From the NCBI GenBank assembly GCA_004335635.1, contig QAXH01006344.1, positions 157 to 12,545 on the forward strand: a stretch of DNA of 12,389 bases. Direction: 5' to 3'. The DNA comes from Chloromonas sp. AAM2 (Eukaryota; Chlorophyta; Chlorophyceae; Chlamydomonadales; Chlamydomonadaceae). Under the pieces are notes generated by a model. That model saw only the letters and a list, made by a program, of their open reading frames with translations. It ran no database searches and was not told where the DNA came from. Shown here one piece after another: positions 1 to 9,224 of the stretch. Position 1 is the first letter of the stretch. Every line of letters starts with the position of its first letter. Position numbers and translations under genes: made by a program.

Positions 1-344
1 AGGCCAGGGCGGTGCCCATCCCGTTCCGTGTCCTCTGACGGCTTCCCTGGTGTAAATACATATATATATATATATATATACCATATGCATGACATTTAAG
101 TATCAGGTACGTGTGCCTGCAAAGCCTTCTAACCCTGTGGCTTAGTTTTTTTTTCTGATTAGACATTTGATGTGGACAGGCAATGCAGGACAAGATCAGT
201 ATCAGTCAAGACGTTGCATCAATTGGTGGCGACTCCAATTAATTGCTTGCAACAACCAGCAGCTTTGGGGTTTTGACGCGATCTGTGGCCGCTCAATCAC
301 TTCCGTTTTCGTCCCCCGTCTTATTTGCGCGCTGCGCCGTGCAG
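1..344. other. Left-edge region, probably intron of the first gene
   Basis: I see no confident coding exon here. The stretch ends in a good acceptor, TGCAG at 340-344, so its right part is read as intron of the gene that continues at 345. A weak exon candidate lies at 189-225, after another TGCAG and before GTGGCG. It joins the next exon in frame only if entered in phase 2. A TGTAA at 51-55 could be the poly(A) signal of a gene to the left or chance. Confidence 0.35.
60..80. repeat. (TA)n dinucleotide microsatellite
   Basis: About ten uninterrupted TA units follow directly after a TGTAA-containing segment. It is a simple length-variable repeat with no function inferred. Confidence 0.9.
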
Positions 345-1100
345 GTTAGCAAGAAGGACGCTGTCGAGCTTGTCGAGTCCAGTGGCGGATTCACCCTCGT
401 TCCCAAGGACTGCCTGCCAGTGGACGAGGATGCAGAGGAGTGCATGGAGTTCCCGGTCCAAGGTCGAACTGAAGGAGGGTGGCGAGTATGTGGTGGTGTT
501 CCTGCAGTCAAGAGTGCCACTCAGGGCACAGGTAAGCTGTTGAACCTTTCTGGCACGTTGATCATCACTCTCCTCGTGTCACATGCAACAGACTAGTTGC
601 CCTACACCATATATGATCATACACTGTGCCTTCTAATAAAGAAACGTCTACCACTGTCCCACCCTCTTCATTGCCACAATCATCTCGTTGAGTACAGAAA
701 GAATCTGGACTGCTTCGCTTGAAATGCTACTAACTGTCCGGTCTGTATATATTGTCCTAGCAGTGAGACTAGTCGCCAGGATGATCACTCTTCCCATCAC
801 TGCGGCGAGGTTAGATGATTCGCGTCTTTTGCTAGAAACGTCAAGCATTATCCCGCCCCCTTCATGGCCACAATCACACTTCATGATTGATACAGAAAGG
901 GTTGTGCAATCAAGGTCTGGACTGCTTTGTCTGCAATGCTGCTGTGTCCGGTCTGGGTCAACAAAATGCCAATGCAGTGTCTGCAACAACGCTTTTTTTT
1001 TGAACATATTCACATGCCTGGTGGGTTGTGTGTGCAGGCGGCGGAGCACTTCGCCAAGAAAGGAAGCGCTAAGTCCTGGGTGAACGTGACTGCCGCTTAA
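345..1100 (+). CDS. C-terminal part of an unrecognised protein, two exons, with a 1-base frameshift
   Basis: Two coding blocks are proposed, 345-531 and 1038-1100. Block 1 follows a TGCAG acceptor and reads VSKKDAVELVESSGG at the start. It keeps a protein-like acidic frame to codon CCG at 453-455, then continues convincingly only in the next frame from 457 (SKVELKEGGEYVVVFLQSR). One surplus G at 455/456 would explain this. The block ends CAG at 531 before the donor GTAAGC. Block 2 follows a TG-rich tract and TGTGCAG, begins in matching phase 0 with AAEHFAKKGSAKSWVNVTAA, and stops at TAA 1098-1100. The intron is 506 bases. The 5' part of the gene lies to the left or in unseen small exons. No domain is recognised. 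The frameshift may be a sequencing or assembly error or real gene decay. The intact tail, splice sites and TGTAA downstream favour a working gene. Confidence 0.55.
658..956 (+). repeat. Diverged tandem duplication inside the first gene's intron
   Basis: Segment 658-745 and segment 852-956 share the same order of words: CCC-CCC-CTTCAT, GCCACAATCA, TACAGAAAG, TCTGGACTGCTT and GTCCGGTCTG. The copies are about 195 bases apart and both lie within the intron 532-1037. Their differences are scattered, so the duplication is not recent. Confidence 0.7.
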
Positions 1101-1397
1101 CAAAGCCCGTGTGAAGTCCTATCACAAGTCCTATCAGTTCTGTGGCGTTTGGAAACGTGTTCATCCCCGTAACGATGCAACGAATAGCGCATTGTGTGCG
1201 GGATGCGATGTCTTCTGCCTTTTCTGTGCTGCTGCCAGGGCTGGTCTGGGCAGCACCATGGTGGTGAAGGCAGGCTGAGGAGTCATGCAACGTCAGGTTC
1301 CCATATGTTACCTTATAGTTTCTTAATAGTTGTGACACACGGACAGCTCACGTCAGCCTGCTAATGCAACACTTCACCCATGCGAAATGACAATGTT

Positions 1398-1402
1398 TGT
1401 AA
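1398..1402 (+). terminator. TGTAA polyadenylation signal of the first gene
   Basis: TGTAA is the usual poly(A) signal of chlorophyte algae. This one lies about 300 bases after the TAA stop at 1098-1100, a normal 3' UTR length for such genomes. I see no other TGTAA between the stop and this site. Confidence 0.55.
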
Positions 1403-2226
1403 ATGTCAGGTGGTACTATGACCGAACAACCAATCAAGAGCCGTGAGTTGTCGTACATTTGAAGTCTGATGACATGTAATCATGTCACAGTATCCTGCGT
1501 ACCACCATGCATGAGCCATGCACCGCCCTTCATCGTGATTCCCTCCATCGCGACCTCAGTGTTTACAACACGAGGGGCAGATAGCCCTAGCCGGCGACAG
1601 CTACAAAATTAAATAATGAAAACTCAATCACAAAAATAAATGAAAAGGGTGTAATCTTTTGCATAGATTATCATGCAAAAAATGACGTCACAGCGGTGAT
1701 TTTTCGTACGTGCATGAAGTCTGTTGATGTGTAGACTGTCTATTGCATTGCATCCAGAGCACCAGCGTGCATGAACCAGGCGCACGCAGACACAACAGAA
1801 GCACATTGCACTGGTTCCAGTACAGGACACACGAATATCACCATGCACCACCCTTCACCGCATGGGGAAACCCGACATGACGTGAGACAGAGATCAAATA
1901 ATGCTCGCTTAGGGCCCTTTTGGGGATGGATAGCTTGGGCCCACAGTCAGATCATTGGTAGCTCATGTCCGCCTTGGAGTCGCACGGCCATGTGGCCATA
2001 CGGCCACGTCCTGGAATCGAGGAGGATGACACAAACTAGTCCATGTCACCTGAAGGAAGCAGCCGTCTGACAGGGCGTTAACGTCCTTTCCGTGGTTCTG
2101 TTGGCCGTTACTTGCCGTACGCCTCATTTGCGACGTGATGATTGTGTATCAACCACCTCCACGGCTCTGACACTTTCTCAACGTAAGCATAGGAACGGCT
2201 TCACACGCGGACACGTTTCTGGCGCA
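1403..2226. other. Intergenic region upstream of the EF-hand gene
   Basis: No gene is supported here. The stretch is rich in CATGCA words. Two related 20-base segments (about 1514-1535 and 1840-1860) both contain CCATGCACC and CCCTTCA. A short perfect inverted repeat, GTGGCC-ATAC-GGCCAC, lies at 1992-2007. The promoter and 5' UTR of the gene starting at 2227 must be in the right part, but I see no clear TATA box. Confidence 0.4.
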
Positions 2227-3183
2227 ATGCCTGTTGACCCGCGTGCCACGAGTGAGCAATACCTGGAGCAGCACAGGATCTGCCAGATGTTCGGTGAGTG
2301 AGACTTGAGGCCTTGGATTTCTTGCGACCAGGTATTGTCGCCCTGGTTGCAAAAGGCATGTCATCACCAGATGCCACTGAAATGGTGCTCACATGCCTGC
2401 TCACGCTACCTTGACCTGGCACACAACCCTGGCTGCGTTCACGCTATGCCGCACCTATCTCATGCTGTCAATCTGGCCTGCGTCACTGGAGACGTTGATT
2501 GCCACGTTGCCAGGACACATGCACCAATCACGCACCAAGCACTGAATTTTTGTGCACCAAGCACTGAATCATATGTAGGCCGGACCAGGCTGGCAGCCGG
2601 TGGTTGAGCAGCAGAGCATGGGACAACAAGGCCATTGTGTGTCAGTCACATGCATGAGGCAAGGCGCACATCAGCCACACCATGCTGTCAACCAAAGCAG
2701 ACAATTCAGGATTGCGACAGGGAGCAAACTGCCATCAAAAAGCACATAAACACACCTCATCGCAACCTCGCACACCTCATCGTGTTACACACCTCATCGC
2801 AACCTTGCCATTGCCCTGTGCCTGCCTAAACAGAAACCCTGACCGCCCAGCTGCTCTTTCACAAGCCTGAGAACCCAAAGCAATTCATGATCCAGCAATT
2901 GGAGGCCGCCAAGACGCTCCAAGGAGACAAGCCCCTGCTGACCGAGCAGGACTTCCGGACCATGTTTGGCATGTTTGATGTGACACATCGGGGTGTTTTG
3001 AGCAAGGCACAGGCAAGCGCAGCTCTGGTAAGCATCATGGGTCCTACAGCTACCTTTGAGGCCGCTGAGTTAGATGTGCCAGATTTTCTCAAGGAGGATG
3101 TGTTTGTGTCCTGTATGTTGCAAGCGGTCAAACAACAGCTGTCTTACAACTTCAGCAACAAAGGCCTACTGCCCAGGCCATAA
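2227..3183 (+). CDS. EFCAB10: EFCAB10-like protein: RIIa/DPY-30-type domain plus degenerate EF-hand
   Basis: Two exons, 2227-2293 and 2834-3183, give 138 aa. The donor G|GTGAGT and acceptor AACAG agree in phase, and the split codon makes Glu23. ATG 2227 is the first in-frame Met I see in its open frame. Residues 10-49 (EQYLEQHRICQMF, then TLTAQLLFHKPENPKQFMI) match the helix-turn-helix of RIIa/DPY-30 dimerisation domains, with the typical short 'KPENPKQF' step between helices. Residues 57-90 hold one EF-hand-like unit (FRTMFGMFDVTHRGVLSKAQ). Its loop has only D71, T73, G76 and L78 and lacks the acidic residue at position 12, so calcium binding is doubtful. Order, spacing and small size fit EFCAB10 of animals and protists. 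RIIa-type proteins are common in cilia, for example radial spokes, where they bind amphipathic helices; a ciliary role here is inference. The family call rests on motif recall, not a search. Confidence 0.8.
2532..2569 (+). repeat. Two direct copies of GCACCAAGCACTGAAT in the EF-hand gene intron
   Basis: Identical 16-base copies at 2532-2547 and 2554-2569, with a 22-base period, lie in the intron 2294-2833. Confidence 0.85.
2751..2799 (+). repeat. Three copies of CACACCTCATCG near the intron's acceptor
   Basis: The 12-base word occurs at 2751, 2771 and 2788. The first and third are followed by CAACCT. The array lies about 35 bases before the acceptor at 2832-2833 and may contribute to the pyrimidine-rich 3' end of the intron. 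Confidence 0.85.
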
Positions 3184-3485
3184 GCCAATGCCAGTCTAGT
3201 GTGACCAACATGGCACCAGTGTGTGAGATTGGCTCAGATAACGACTCATAGGTCGCCAACACGCGACGAATAGACTGTCATGTTTACACGGTTCCCTGGA
3301 AACTCGGGGTTGGGTTGTTGAGACTAGTTTTGAATGTGGTGATGTGCCACCAGAGGCACAGCGCCTTTGCCTTTCTTTTCTTGGTAAACTGATGTTCCGT
3401 TCTCCAGAAGGGCTAGAAATGCTGTCACCTGCCCAGGCAAACTTGAAGTAGTGATGATCAGTGCTCAATGCAAGTTTCGGTTATC

Positions 3486-3490
3486 TGTAA
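3486..3490 (+). terminator. TGTAA polyadenylation signal of the EF-hand gene
   Basis: TGTAA lies about 300 bases after the TAA stop at 3181-3183. The 3' UTR is therefore taken as 3184 to about 3505. No other TGTAA was seen between the stop and this site. Confidence 0.65.
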
Positions 3491-3623
3491 CACTGCAAAG
3501 GTGTGCTGCAACAGGGAGGCGCACTTTGTTAACCCGTCTTCGCATCAACATAGCGGTCTGCTGATGAGCCCATAAGATCAAATTGCACTTTTCCAAACAT
3601 GGCTTCATGATCAGCCCGTGTAA

Positions 3624-3915
3624 CTGTCAGTTATGCATGCCCGGTGAATGAATGCGTGGTTGACTTGCTTCGTGACCAAGTAACGCATGGTGCATGAGGG
3701 GCAGGCTTGAAGTGTGCACCATCACGCCACATTAGTTTAGTTGCACCGCACTCATTACCAAAACCTTCAGGCTCATCCAGAGGCGTGAGTTGTGGAGCTG
3801 TGGCACATGAATAGCTTCGCGGAACTTGCGTCACCATGTAACTGGTGGCGTCTGCCGTTGACCACGACCCAACTTGTAACAGGGAGGCAGTCACAGCTGA
3901 GAATAATGAGAAGGA
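3624..3915. repeat. Dispersed repeat, copy R1
   Basis: Block 3624-3735 (starting CTGTCAGTTATGCATG) and block 3757-3915 (starting ACCAAAACCTTCAGG) match 9200-9302 and 9652-9804 in the same orientation. The blocks are nearly adjacent here but 349 bases apart in the second copy. The second block ends in a long, almost perfect match containing CCCAACTTGTAACAGG and GAATAATGAGAAGGA. I see no terminal inverted repeats, poly(A) tail or target duplication, so the element class is unknown. Confidence 0.85.
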
Positions 3916-4606
3916 CTGTGTACCGTCCTGACCTACCCTGAATATGAAAGGATAACCAGGCGAAATGATAGCCTGTTGACACATCAAAATAAAGGCGACA
4001 GACACAGGCACGAAGGTAGAAAACCAGACCGGAAAACTGGCTGCTGAGAAAAGCATGCCATGGAACGAGGGGCCATACCATTCAAGCGGCCGTTCATCCT
4101 GGGCTTGCTGAACACAAGTTGCAGGACGGCTGCCGTTCAGCAGCAACCACGCCCAGCACACAGATCTGATTGCATGGCATTTGCGTTCTCTTCTCCTGCA
4201 TAATGCATGGCATCCAGAAACACGAGGACTGCACTAGCACCTGCATGCTGCAAAGTGGTCGAGACATCAGATCAGAACTATCTCTTGATACACACTACAG
4301 TGTAAAATGATCGCGTGCCTGCCCAGGCAGGCAAAGCAGAGCGGGACAGAAACAAACACAGCGAGCAGATAAGCGGTTATCAGGTCGTTTCCCGCGACTT
4401 TTTCCTGCCAGCACAAGCGAGTCCGCTGCTAGCGAATCGCGAATATGTGCACTAGAACCATTCAGTCTGCGCATGCAAATCGTTGCGCATGCCACCGAAC
4501 TTGGTGAGGCGGAATTTGCAGTCCCAGCACGCCTGTCACACACAGCAGCCCCAGCACAGGCCAGCCTTGGCTTTGGATAGGCCCGAGTGTACTGTGCGCA
4601 CCAGCT
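3916..4606. other. Intergenic region upstream of the five-exon gene
   Basis: No gene is supported. The minus strand is open from 4161 down to 3631, but half of that frame is repeat sequence (see rejected items). The right third, 4300-4606, is GC-richer and should hold the promoter and 5' UTR of the gene at 4607. I see no clear TATA box. Confidence 0.4.
4468..4492. promoter_or_regulatory. Paired TGCGCATGC motif, possible promoter element
   Basis: Two identical 9-base near-palindromes (4468-4476 and 4484-4492) lie 16 bases apart, centred about 125 bases upstream of the ATG at 4607. Paired identical sites at this distance suit a dimeric DNA-binding factor. No known factor is assigned, and GCATGC words are common in this genome. 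Confidence 0.25.
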
Positions 4607-7600
4607 ATGGCGGCCGACTTGGCAGCTGGGGTTAGTGAGCTTCCTTTACCTGATTCTCAAGCCACAAATGTGCTGGTCGACAACCTGTTGATGTCTAGTC
4701 AAGTGGACCAGTATCATGCTGGAGCTGATTATCAAGACCTGCGTCACCCCGTGCTTCTCACGGGCTCGGAAATAGACTTGCCGGCATCACAGCTCGGGTT
4801 TATGGGTGCCTCAACAAGCGGCGCAGTTGCGACAGCAAGCATGTACCCCGCACAGCTTGCGTTGCCAGATGCCTCCACCTATGCGATGGGGGGAATGGGC
4901 GGCAACATGTTCATGCACACGTCGAACGTGTATCCTCTGGAGGCCCCTGGCACCTACACCGCTGCTCAGAAACACATCAGTTTGCAAAAGCCCGAGCACG
5001 AAGACAGCCGAGCTAAACGACGCGGACCTATGGATGAGATGCGGCAGCTAGTCCGCATCATGGTCAAGTTCTTGCCGCAAAGCGTAGATAATCTGTCAAC
5101 CAGCGATGAGCCCGGTGGGGGCAACCGCGTCACAGAACCCCAGATTAAAGCGTACCTGAGGGCCACACTCGGTGATGAAGCACCTCAACCCACCTGGGGC
5201 ATGCCCAATGGATGGGGTGCATACTTGTCAGGTGCGTGCCCACGGAATGTCAGGCCTGCGTGGCTTGTTTCTCATGCACATGGGACAGACAGCATGAACA
5301 CCTTGACAGCAGACGTTTCCCAGTCATTCATTCAATTCAATTCAATGCACAGGTTGTACGCTCCCAGGCTAGTGCTTGTTACAGCAAACCTGCTCCTGCT
5401 TATGCACATCTGGGCGCACACAATGTGCGCACCCACTGTACGCCCTCTTCAACCTCCAGAGCATCACGGGCTTCTGCTGTTAATCTGCAAGCCGTTCCCC
5501 AGAGCATCATAGGCTTCCTTGACCGATCTGCAAGCCGTGGCTTTCCTTGTCCCTTGCAGACTTGTTTTCGTGGGCTCTCAAGCGACCAGTGACCGATGAC
5601 GAGGCCCGCAGCTGTGCATGTCGCCAACAGGGGCGCAGCTGGCAGGTCAAGGAAACACGCCTAGCAGAGCTGGGTGAGTATAATAAGAATGCATCAAGTT
5701 TTAGTAGCATAAGATAATCATTGTAATAATGCGCGGGTAGAGCGGGTCATGTTGACTTATTTCATGCTTTATGGACACAGTGGTTGTATATGCGAGGTCG
5801 CATGCATGATCTGGTGGGCGCCTGTCCGCACAAGGAGTCAGCAGGATAGTGAGGGTGCAAGCAGCACCGCTTGTGATCCCTCATACTCGGTTCCAGTGGG
5901 TATGGCTGTATGACGAATGTGTCTGCACTGCATGCATGCTGCAGGAATCTTTGCCTATGCGTGGCCACTGCCCTTGACCCAGAACGGCGTGTTGGAAGCG
6001 CAGCGCAATCCCGGTAATCCGCCCCCGGGCAGCAACTTCATCGGCCCGCCGCCCGGCTGGCCGTACGTGGAACTGCCCATGTCTGTGGTGGGCAGGGCTA
6101 CGCCAGGGGCCAAGGCCAGGGCCCGGGGGCCAGCGGAGGATCATTCGCCACAGGTGCGTGCGATTGCCGACATGTGGTGTGTCTAGTTCACAGTGCCACA
6201 GCTTTTTGTGCGTGCGTACGGTATCGTTGCATCGCACATTGCATGCAGATGCATGCAGATCTACATCTACCTAGGTCAAATTACCACTGTCTTGTGTGTG
6301 TTTGCGTATGCGTGCTCAGGCGCGGCTTGTTCGCACCATTCCCAGCCGGCTTGCTGCCCCACCCGTCTCAGCAGACAAGCCGGAAGGTAGCGTGACTGAA
6401 TTGGAATGTTTGCGTGACGCGCTGCAGTTAATTCAGGTGAGAGTGTCTGCCAGGTTGGCGGGCAAGCAGGAGTTAGGGACCAAGTACAGTGGCTTTGCTT
6501 ATTCGTGGCCCAAACACGGTTGGAATAGAAAAAGTCAAGCAAGCGGCGTGGAGTGGACAACATCAAGTGTGATCGGCCGTGGGTGAAAGAACAGGGCAGG
6601 AAGGGGCGCATGTTGAGCTTGTGAGCGCAAAGCACTGCATCACGTGAGTGATGGTGTGGAGCGCACGGGCTGGCATACGACGTAGATGCCGGCAGCATGG
6701 AGATCAACATGGTAATGGTAACGGCAATGGTAATGGTAATGGTTGATGCAACAGCTGCGGTTTTGTATCGGCCTGGCCAGGCAGGTCATCCTGACGGACA
6801 CCTTTGCCGGTAGTCCCGCCCTCCTCCCATGATGCACTGCAAATTATTTTACCACGCACACCATCTGTCGCCGCAACCTGTAGCGTTGATGATCAGGTTT
6901 GCAACCCACTTCAGCCAAACGTCAGATGACCCGCATGTGCGTATGTCGTTGTGCATGCAGGCTGCGTCAAAGATGCGACCGGTTCAATCCGAAGCCGGTG
7001 TAGACCCCAGTGACCAACTACTGAGTATTGTAGACAAGATTCAGGAAACCCTAGCGGCCACATATGGCACAGTACAGGGAACCAGTGGGGCAGTCCAGGC
7101 AACCACAGCAACTGAGGCTGTCAGCGATACGCCAAAAGTACGGGCCGCAAGGCAGTTGCTTGAAACGTATATCAACAGCCCATCCAAGCAGCCTGTAGCG
7201 ATACAAGCTCAGGCACAATCCGGCACTCCACCACGTGTAGCAGTGCAGGCACAAAGCAGGGGGCAGGTTGCAGCCAAGCTGGTGCCCAAGCTAACGTCTT
7301 CTCAGCCCACCATGGATGATCTGGTGTCAGCTGCCATGACGCATTGCAAGGCAAATGGTGAAGTGATTACACCGACGGAGACGGAAGATCGAACAACCAC
7401 CTCGGACCAGCATGTAGCAAACGGACGCAAGCGCCGGAAGGCTGCGGAAGCTGGGGATGGGGAGGGGTGGATGGAGGAGGCGGAGGCGGCAGGCGGAGAG
7501 GCACAGTCGGGGCGGTTGAAAGGGCCCCGGCAAAAACGGATCCCACGTGGGAAAACCGGAATGGAAACGGCTTTTGCCAGCATGCGGCGATCCCACGTGA

Positions 7601-7987
7601 CAGCTTCGGATGAGGACGGGCAGGCATGGGGGCCCGCGAGTTGTGGTGGGGTGCCAGGACAATGTCAAACGGACAGCCAACCAGCAGGGGAGGCAGACGA
7701 CACAGGCAACGCCACAGCAACAGCAGCACAGTGTCCTACAGCAGCTCAGAACACAGAGGTGTCTCGCCTGCGCAGCACGATCTACGAGCAGATGATTGGC
7801 GGGCTTGCGCAGAGCAAAGCGGAGGCAAGCAGTCGGCCTGAGTCGGCACCTGCATCACTGTCGGCTGGCGGGTTTGCAGTGGCCGGGGATGATATGCTGC
7901 CGCTGGGCAGCCTGCCGGTCAGCAGCCGGCAAAGGAATGGCAGCAGCAGCTATGGCTTGGCACAAACTGTGGGGTCACCAAGACGAG
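4607..7987 (+). CDS. Unrecognised long, mostly disordered, probably nuclear protein (five exons, 3' end open)
   Basis: Exons 4607-5231, 5560-5673, 5945-6153, 6320-6436 and 6961-7987 join with matching phases (1, 1, 0, 0), consensus donors (GTGCGT, GTGAGT, GTGCGT, GTGAGA) and CAG acceptors. This gives 697 aa so far. ATG 4607 is the first Met after an in-frame TGA at 4505. Residues 1-120 are low complexity, rich in Ala, Gly, Met and Ser. Residues about 135-250 are the best candidate for a folded domain: MDEMRQLVRIMVKFLPQSVD, then TEPQIKAYL, WGMPNGWGAYL and DLFSWALKRP, continuing across exons 2-3 to IFAYAWPLPL. Residues 260-285 are Pro/Gly rich. Exon 5 is Ala/Gln/Ser/Thr rich, with basic clusters GRKRRK (510-515) and RLKGPRQKRIPRGK (540-553) that look like nuclear localisation signals. 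I recognise no family. A transcription or chromatin role is a guess. Exon 5 ends at a good GTGAGA donor in phase 1, and the last exon is unresolved. Confidence 0.65.
5327..5430. repeat. ATTCA microsatellite and a GCGCACA/TGTGCGC inverted repeat in intron 1
   Basis: A short run of ATTCA-type units lies at about 5327-5345. A perfect 7-base inverted repeat with a 3-base loop (GCGCACA-CAA-TGTGCGC) lies at 5414-5430. Both are inside the 328-base intron 5232-5559. Confidence 0.6.
5456..5541 (+). repeat. 43-bp tandem duplication just before the exon 2 acceptor
   Basis: Unit 1 (5456-5498) and unit 2 (5499-5541) both begin CCAGAGCATCA and carry TCTGCAAGCCGT near the end. The middle has several differences. 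The array ends 18 bases before the acceptor at 5558-5559, so it sits in the likely branch-point region. Confidence 0.8.
6241..6260 (+). repeat. Tandem pair GCATGCAGAT in intron 3
   Basis: Two exact 10-base copies lie within the 166-base intron 6154-6319. This is one of many GCATGC-rich tracts in the window. Confidence 0.85.
6709..6744 (+). repeat. (ATGGTA)n hexanucleotide microsatellite in intron 4
   Basis: Six hexamer units run in a row. The third is ACGGCA and the last is ATGGTT; the others are exact. The array is inside the 524-base intron 6437-6960. In that intron I see no supported extra exon. Confidence 0.85.
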
Positions 7988-8523
7988 GTGAGAAGGGCTT
8001 CTTCCTTGCTCAACGTAGGTCGGGGCAGTGCCCGTCTAATCGCACGTCTTCCAATCCCTGTTGTAAACAATTGTATAGCAGGGCAGGGCTGGGGGATAAG
8101 GCGTGACGGTTAGCCGGTGGCAGGATTGCAAGCTTCTGTGTCCTCGCTCTTCTGCCCTACTACTCTGCGCGCCATGGTGTTGTTTTGGCAGGGCAAACGC
8201 AACAGCCTTAGAAGAAGAACAGGTGCTTGGTGTAGGCAGGTTCAGGGAAGTCGCTGGTGCATGGTCTTTACACAGACATGGTTAATGGTGGAAGCCACAT
8301 GCGCTCCAGCTTCTGTTCTGTTTCTGAGCTTCTGTTTCTGAGCTTTTGTTGCCAGCCACATACTGTTACAGCATGTCTGCTGGTGTTTGCCTGCTGCAGG
8401 TAGACACTAGTTGTGCCTCAGACACGCCTGGATCGGGACGGAATCACGGCTACCCACGGAATCACTGACATGTTGGCTGGTATCGTGCACCAGACACTTG
8501 CCCGTCACGAACTCAGGCCATAA
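7988..8523 (+). other. Unresolved 3' end of the five-exon gene
   Basis: Four endings fit. Reading through the donor gives a stop at 8104-8106. Splicing to TTTTGGCAG at 8191 gives a stop at 8209-8211. Splicing to GCCTGCTGCAG at 8399, the best acceptor by eye, adds three residues and stops at 8408-8410. Splicing to GTGGCAG at 8123 opens a frame to 8341, with an unlikely composition. Separately, 8404-8523 is a protein-like frame (TLVVPQTRLDRDG at the start, HQTLARHELRP at the end, TAA at 8521). It could be a terminal exon entered in phase 0, but no clear upstream partner fits. No TGTAA occurs between 8411 and 9120; one lies at 8062-8066. A 14-bp exact tandem pair, TTCTGTTTCTGAGC, is at 8316-8343. 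Confidence 0.4.
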
Positions 8524-9120
8524 GTACACCTGTGACTGTGTGGCACACAGCAGTTGCTGATAATCAAGTTTACCTGAAAGCGTTTAGTGACGCCGATCAA
8601 CACCCGGCATCAAATGGCTGCACATGTCGCCAGCTTGGCTGTCTTGACTGGAGGGCAACAGTCAAAAAGCACATAGCTACGTGTTTTGCAATCGTTTGAT
8701 GTGAAGTTGAGCAGTTGAAATGACCAGTGAACCACCCAAGCGGCATTACCTGTGAACTCTTCACTGCCTGACAGAGGCCACCCACGTTTTTGGTGCGAGG
8801 TCTACAAATGTATGTTTCTGATCTTGAATCACACACTGTGACTGGGCCATGTGGGTTTGAGGTTTGATAGACGGAAGGTTTTCGTTTTTCATGCTAACAG
8901 AGCTGAGTTTTTGATAGCCCTATGATGCTGTCCAGTGCTCGAAAACTTTGTTTTCTCGCGCTGTGCTCTATTGTGTGCCTTGCACCTAGCATGTTGTCCT
9001 ACATAGCGAGCCAATGATTGCCGATGTGCATTGCAGTGCATTGCAGGGCTTTCGGAATCGAGCTTGCAAGACAAGCCTGTGGCATTTTTTTCCAACTAAA
9101 ACAGAGCTGTTCTCGACTTG
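8524..9120. other. Intergenic region with nothing supported
   Basis: I see no gene, convincing exon or RNA gene. Frames are short on both strands. The only structure noted is a GTGCATTGCA direct pair near 9025-9044. Confidence 0.5.
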
Positions 9121-9224
9121 TATAGCTGCTCTGATGGATGTCTTCATCTGTCAGTTATGCATGCCTTGATGGTATAGCTGCCCTGATGGATGTCTCCATC
9201 TGTCAGTTATGCATGAATACGTGG
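9121..9224 (+). repeat. 52-bp tandem duplication at the left edge of repeat copy R2
   Basis: Units 9121-9172 and 9173-9224 agree at nearly all of the first 42 bases (TATAGCTGC, CTGATGGATGTCT, CATCTGTCAGTTATGCATG) and then diverge. The second unit runs into R2. The left end of the dispersed repeat is therefore duplicated here but single in R1. Confidence 0.85.

Noticed and set aside
635..640. AATAAA as a poly(A) signal
   Set aside because: It lies inside the intron of the first gene. Green algae normally use TGTAA, and one occurs after the true stop.
688..1083. Open + frame of 131 codons and an overlapping minus frame (648-1103)
   Set aside because: Both lie mainly in the intron between two well-supported exon blocks, cross a duplicated noncoding segment, and show no protein-like composition.
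1992..2007. GTGGCC-ATAC-GGCCAC hairpin as a terminator
   Set aside because: It is short, lacks a T-run, and lies upstream of a eukaryotic gene where a bacterial-type terminator makes no sense.
2305..2607. Open + frame of 100 codons
   Set aside because: It falls within the EF-hand gene's intron, whose splice sites and phase are well supported. It is rich in His and Cys, as chance frames in CATG-rich DNA are.
3631..4161. Open minus-strand frame of 176 codons
   Set aside because: Its C-terminal half is the dispersed repeat R1 read backwards. The frame is not conserved across R2, and no domain or splice structure supports it.
8117..8341. Open frame as an additional exon of the five-exon gene
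   Set aside because: It can be joined in phase through CAG at 8123, but the composition (many Trp, Cys, Phe) is unlike the preceding exon and its right end is a simple tandem repeat. Kept only as one possible ending.
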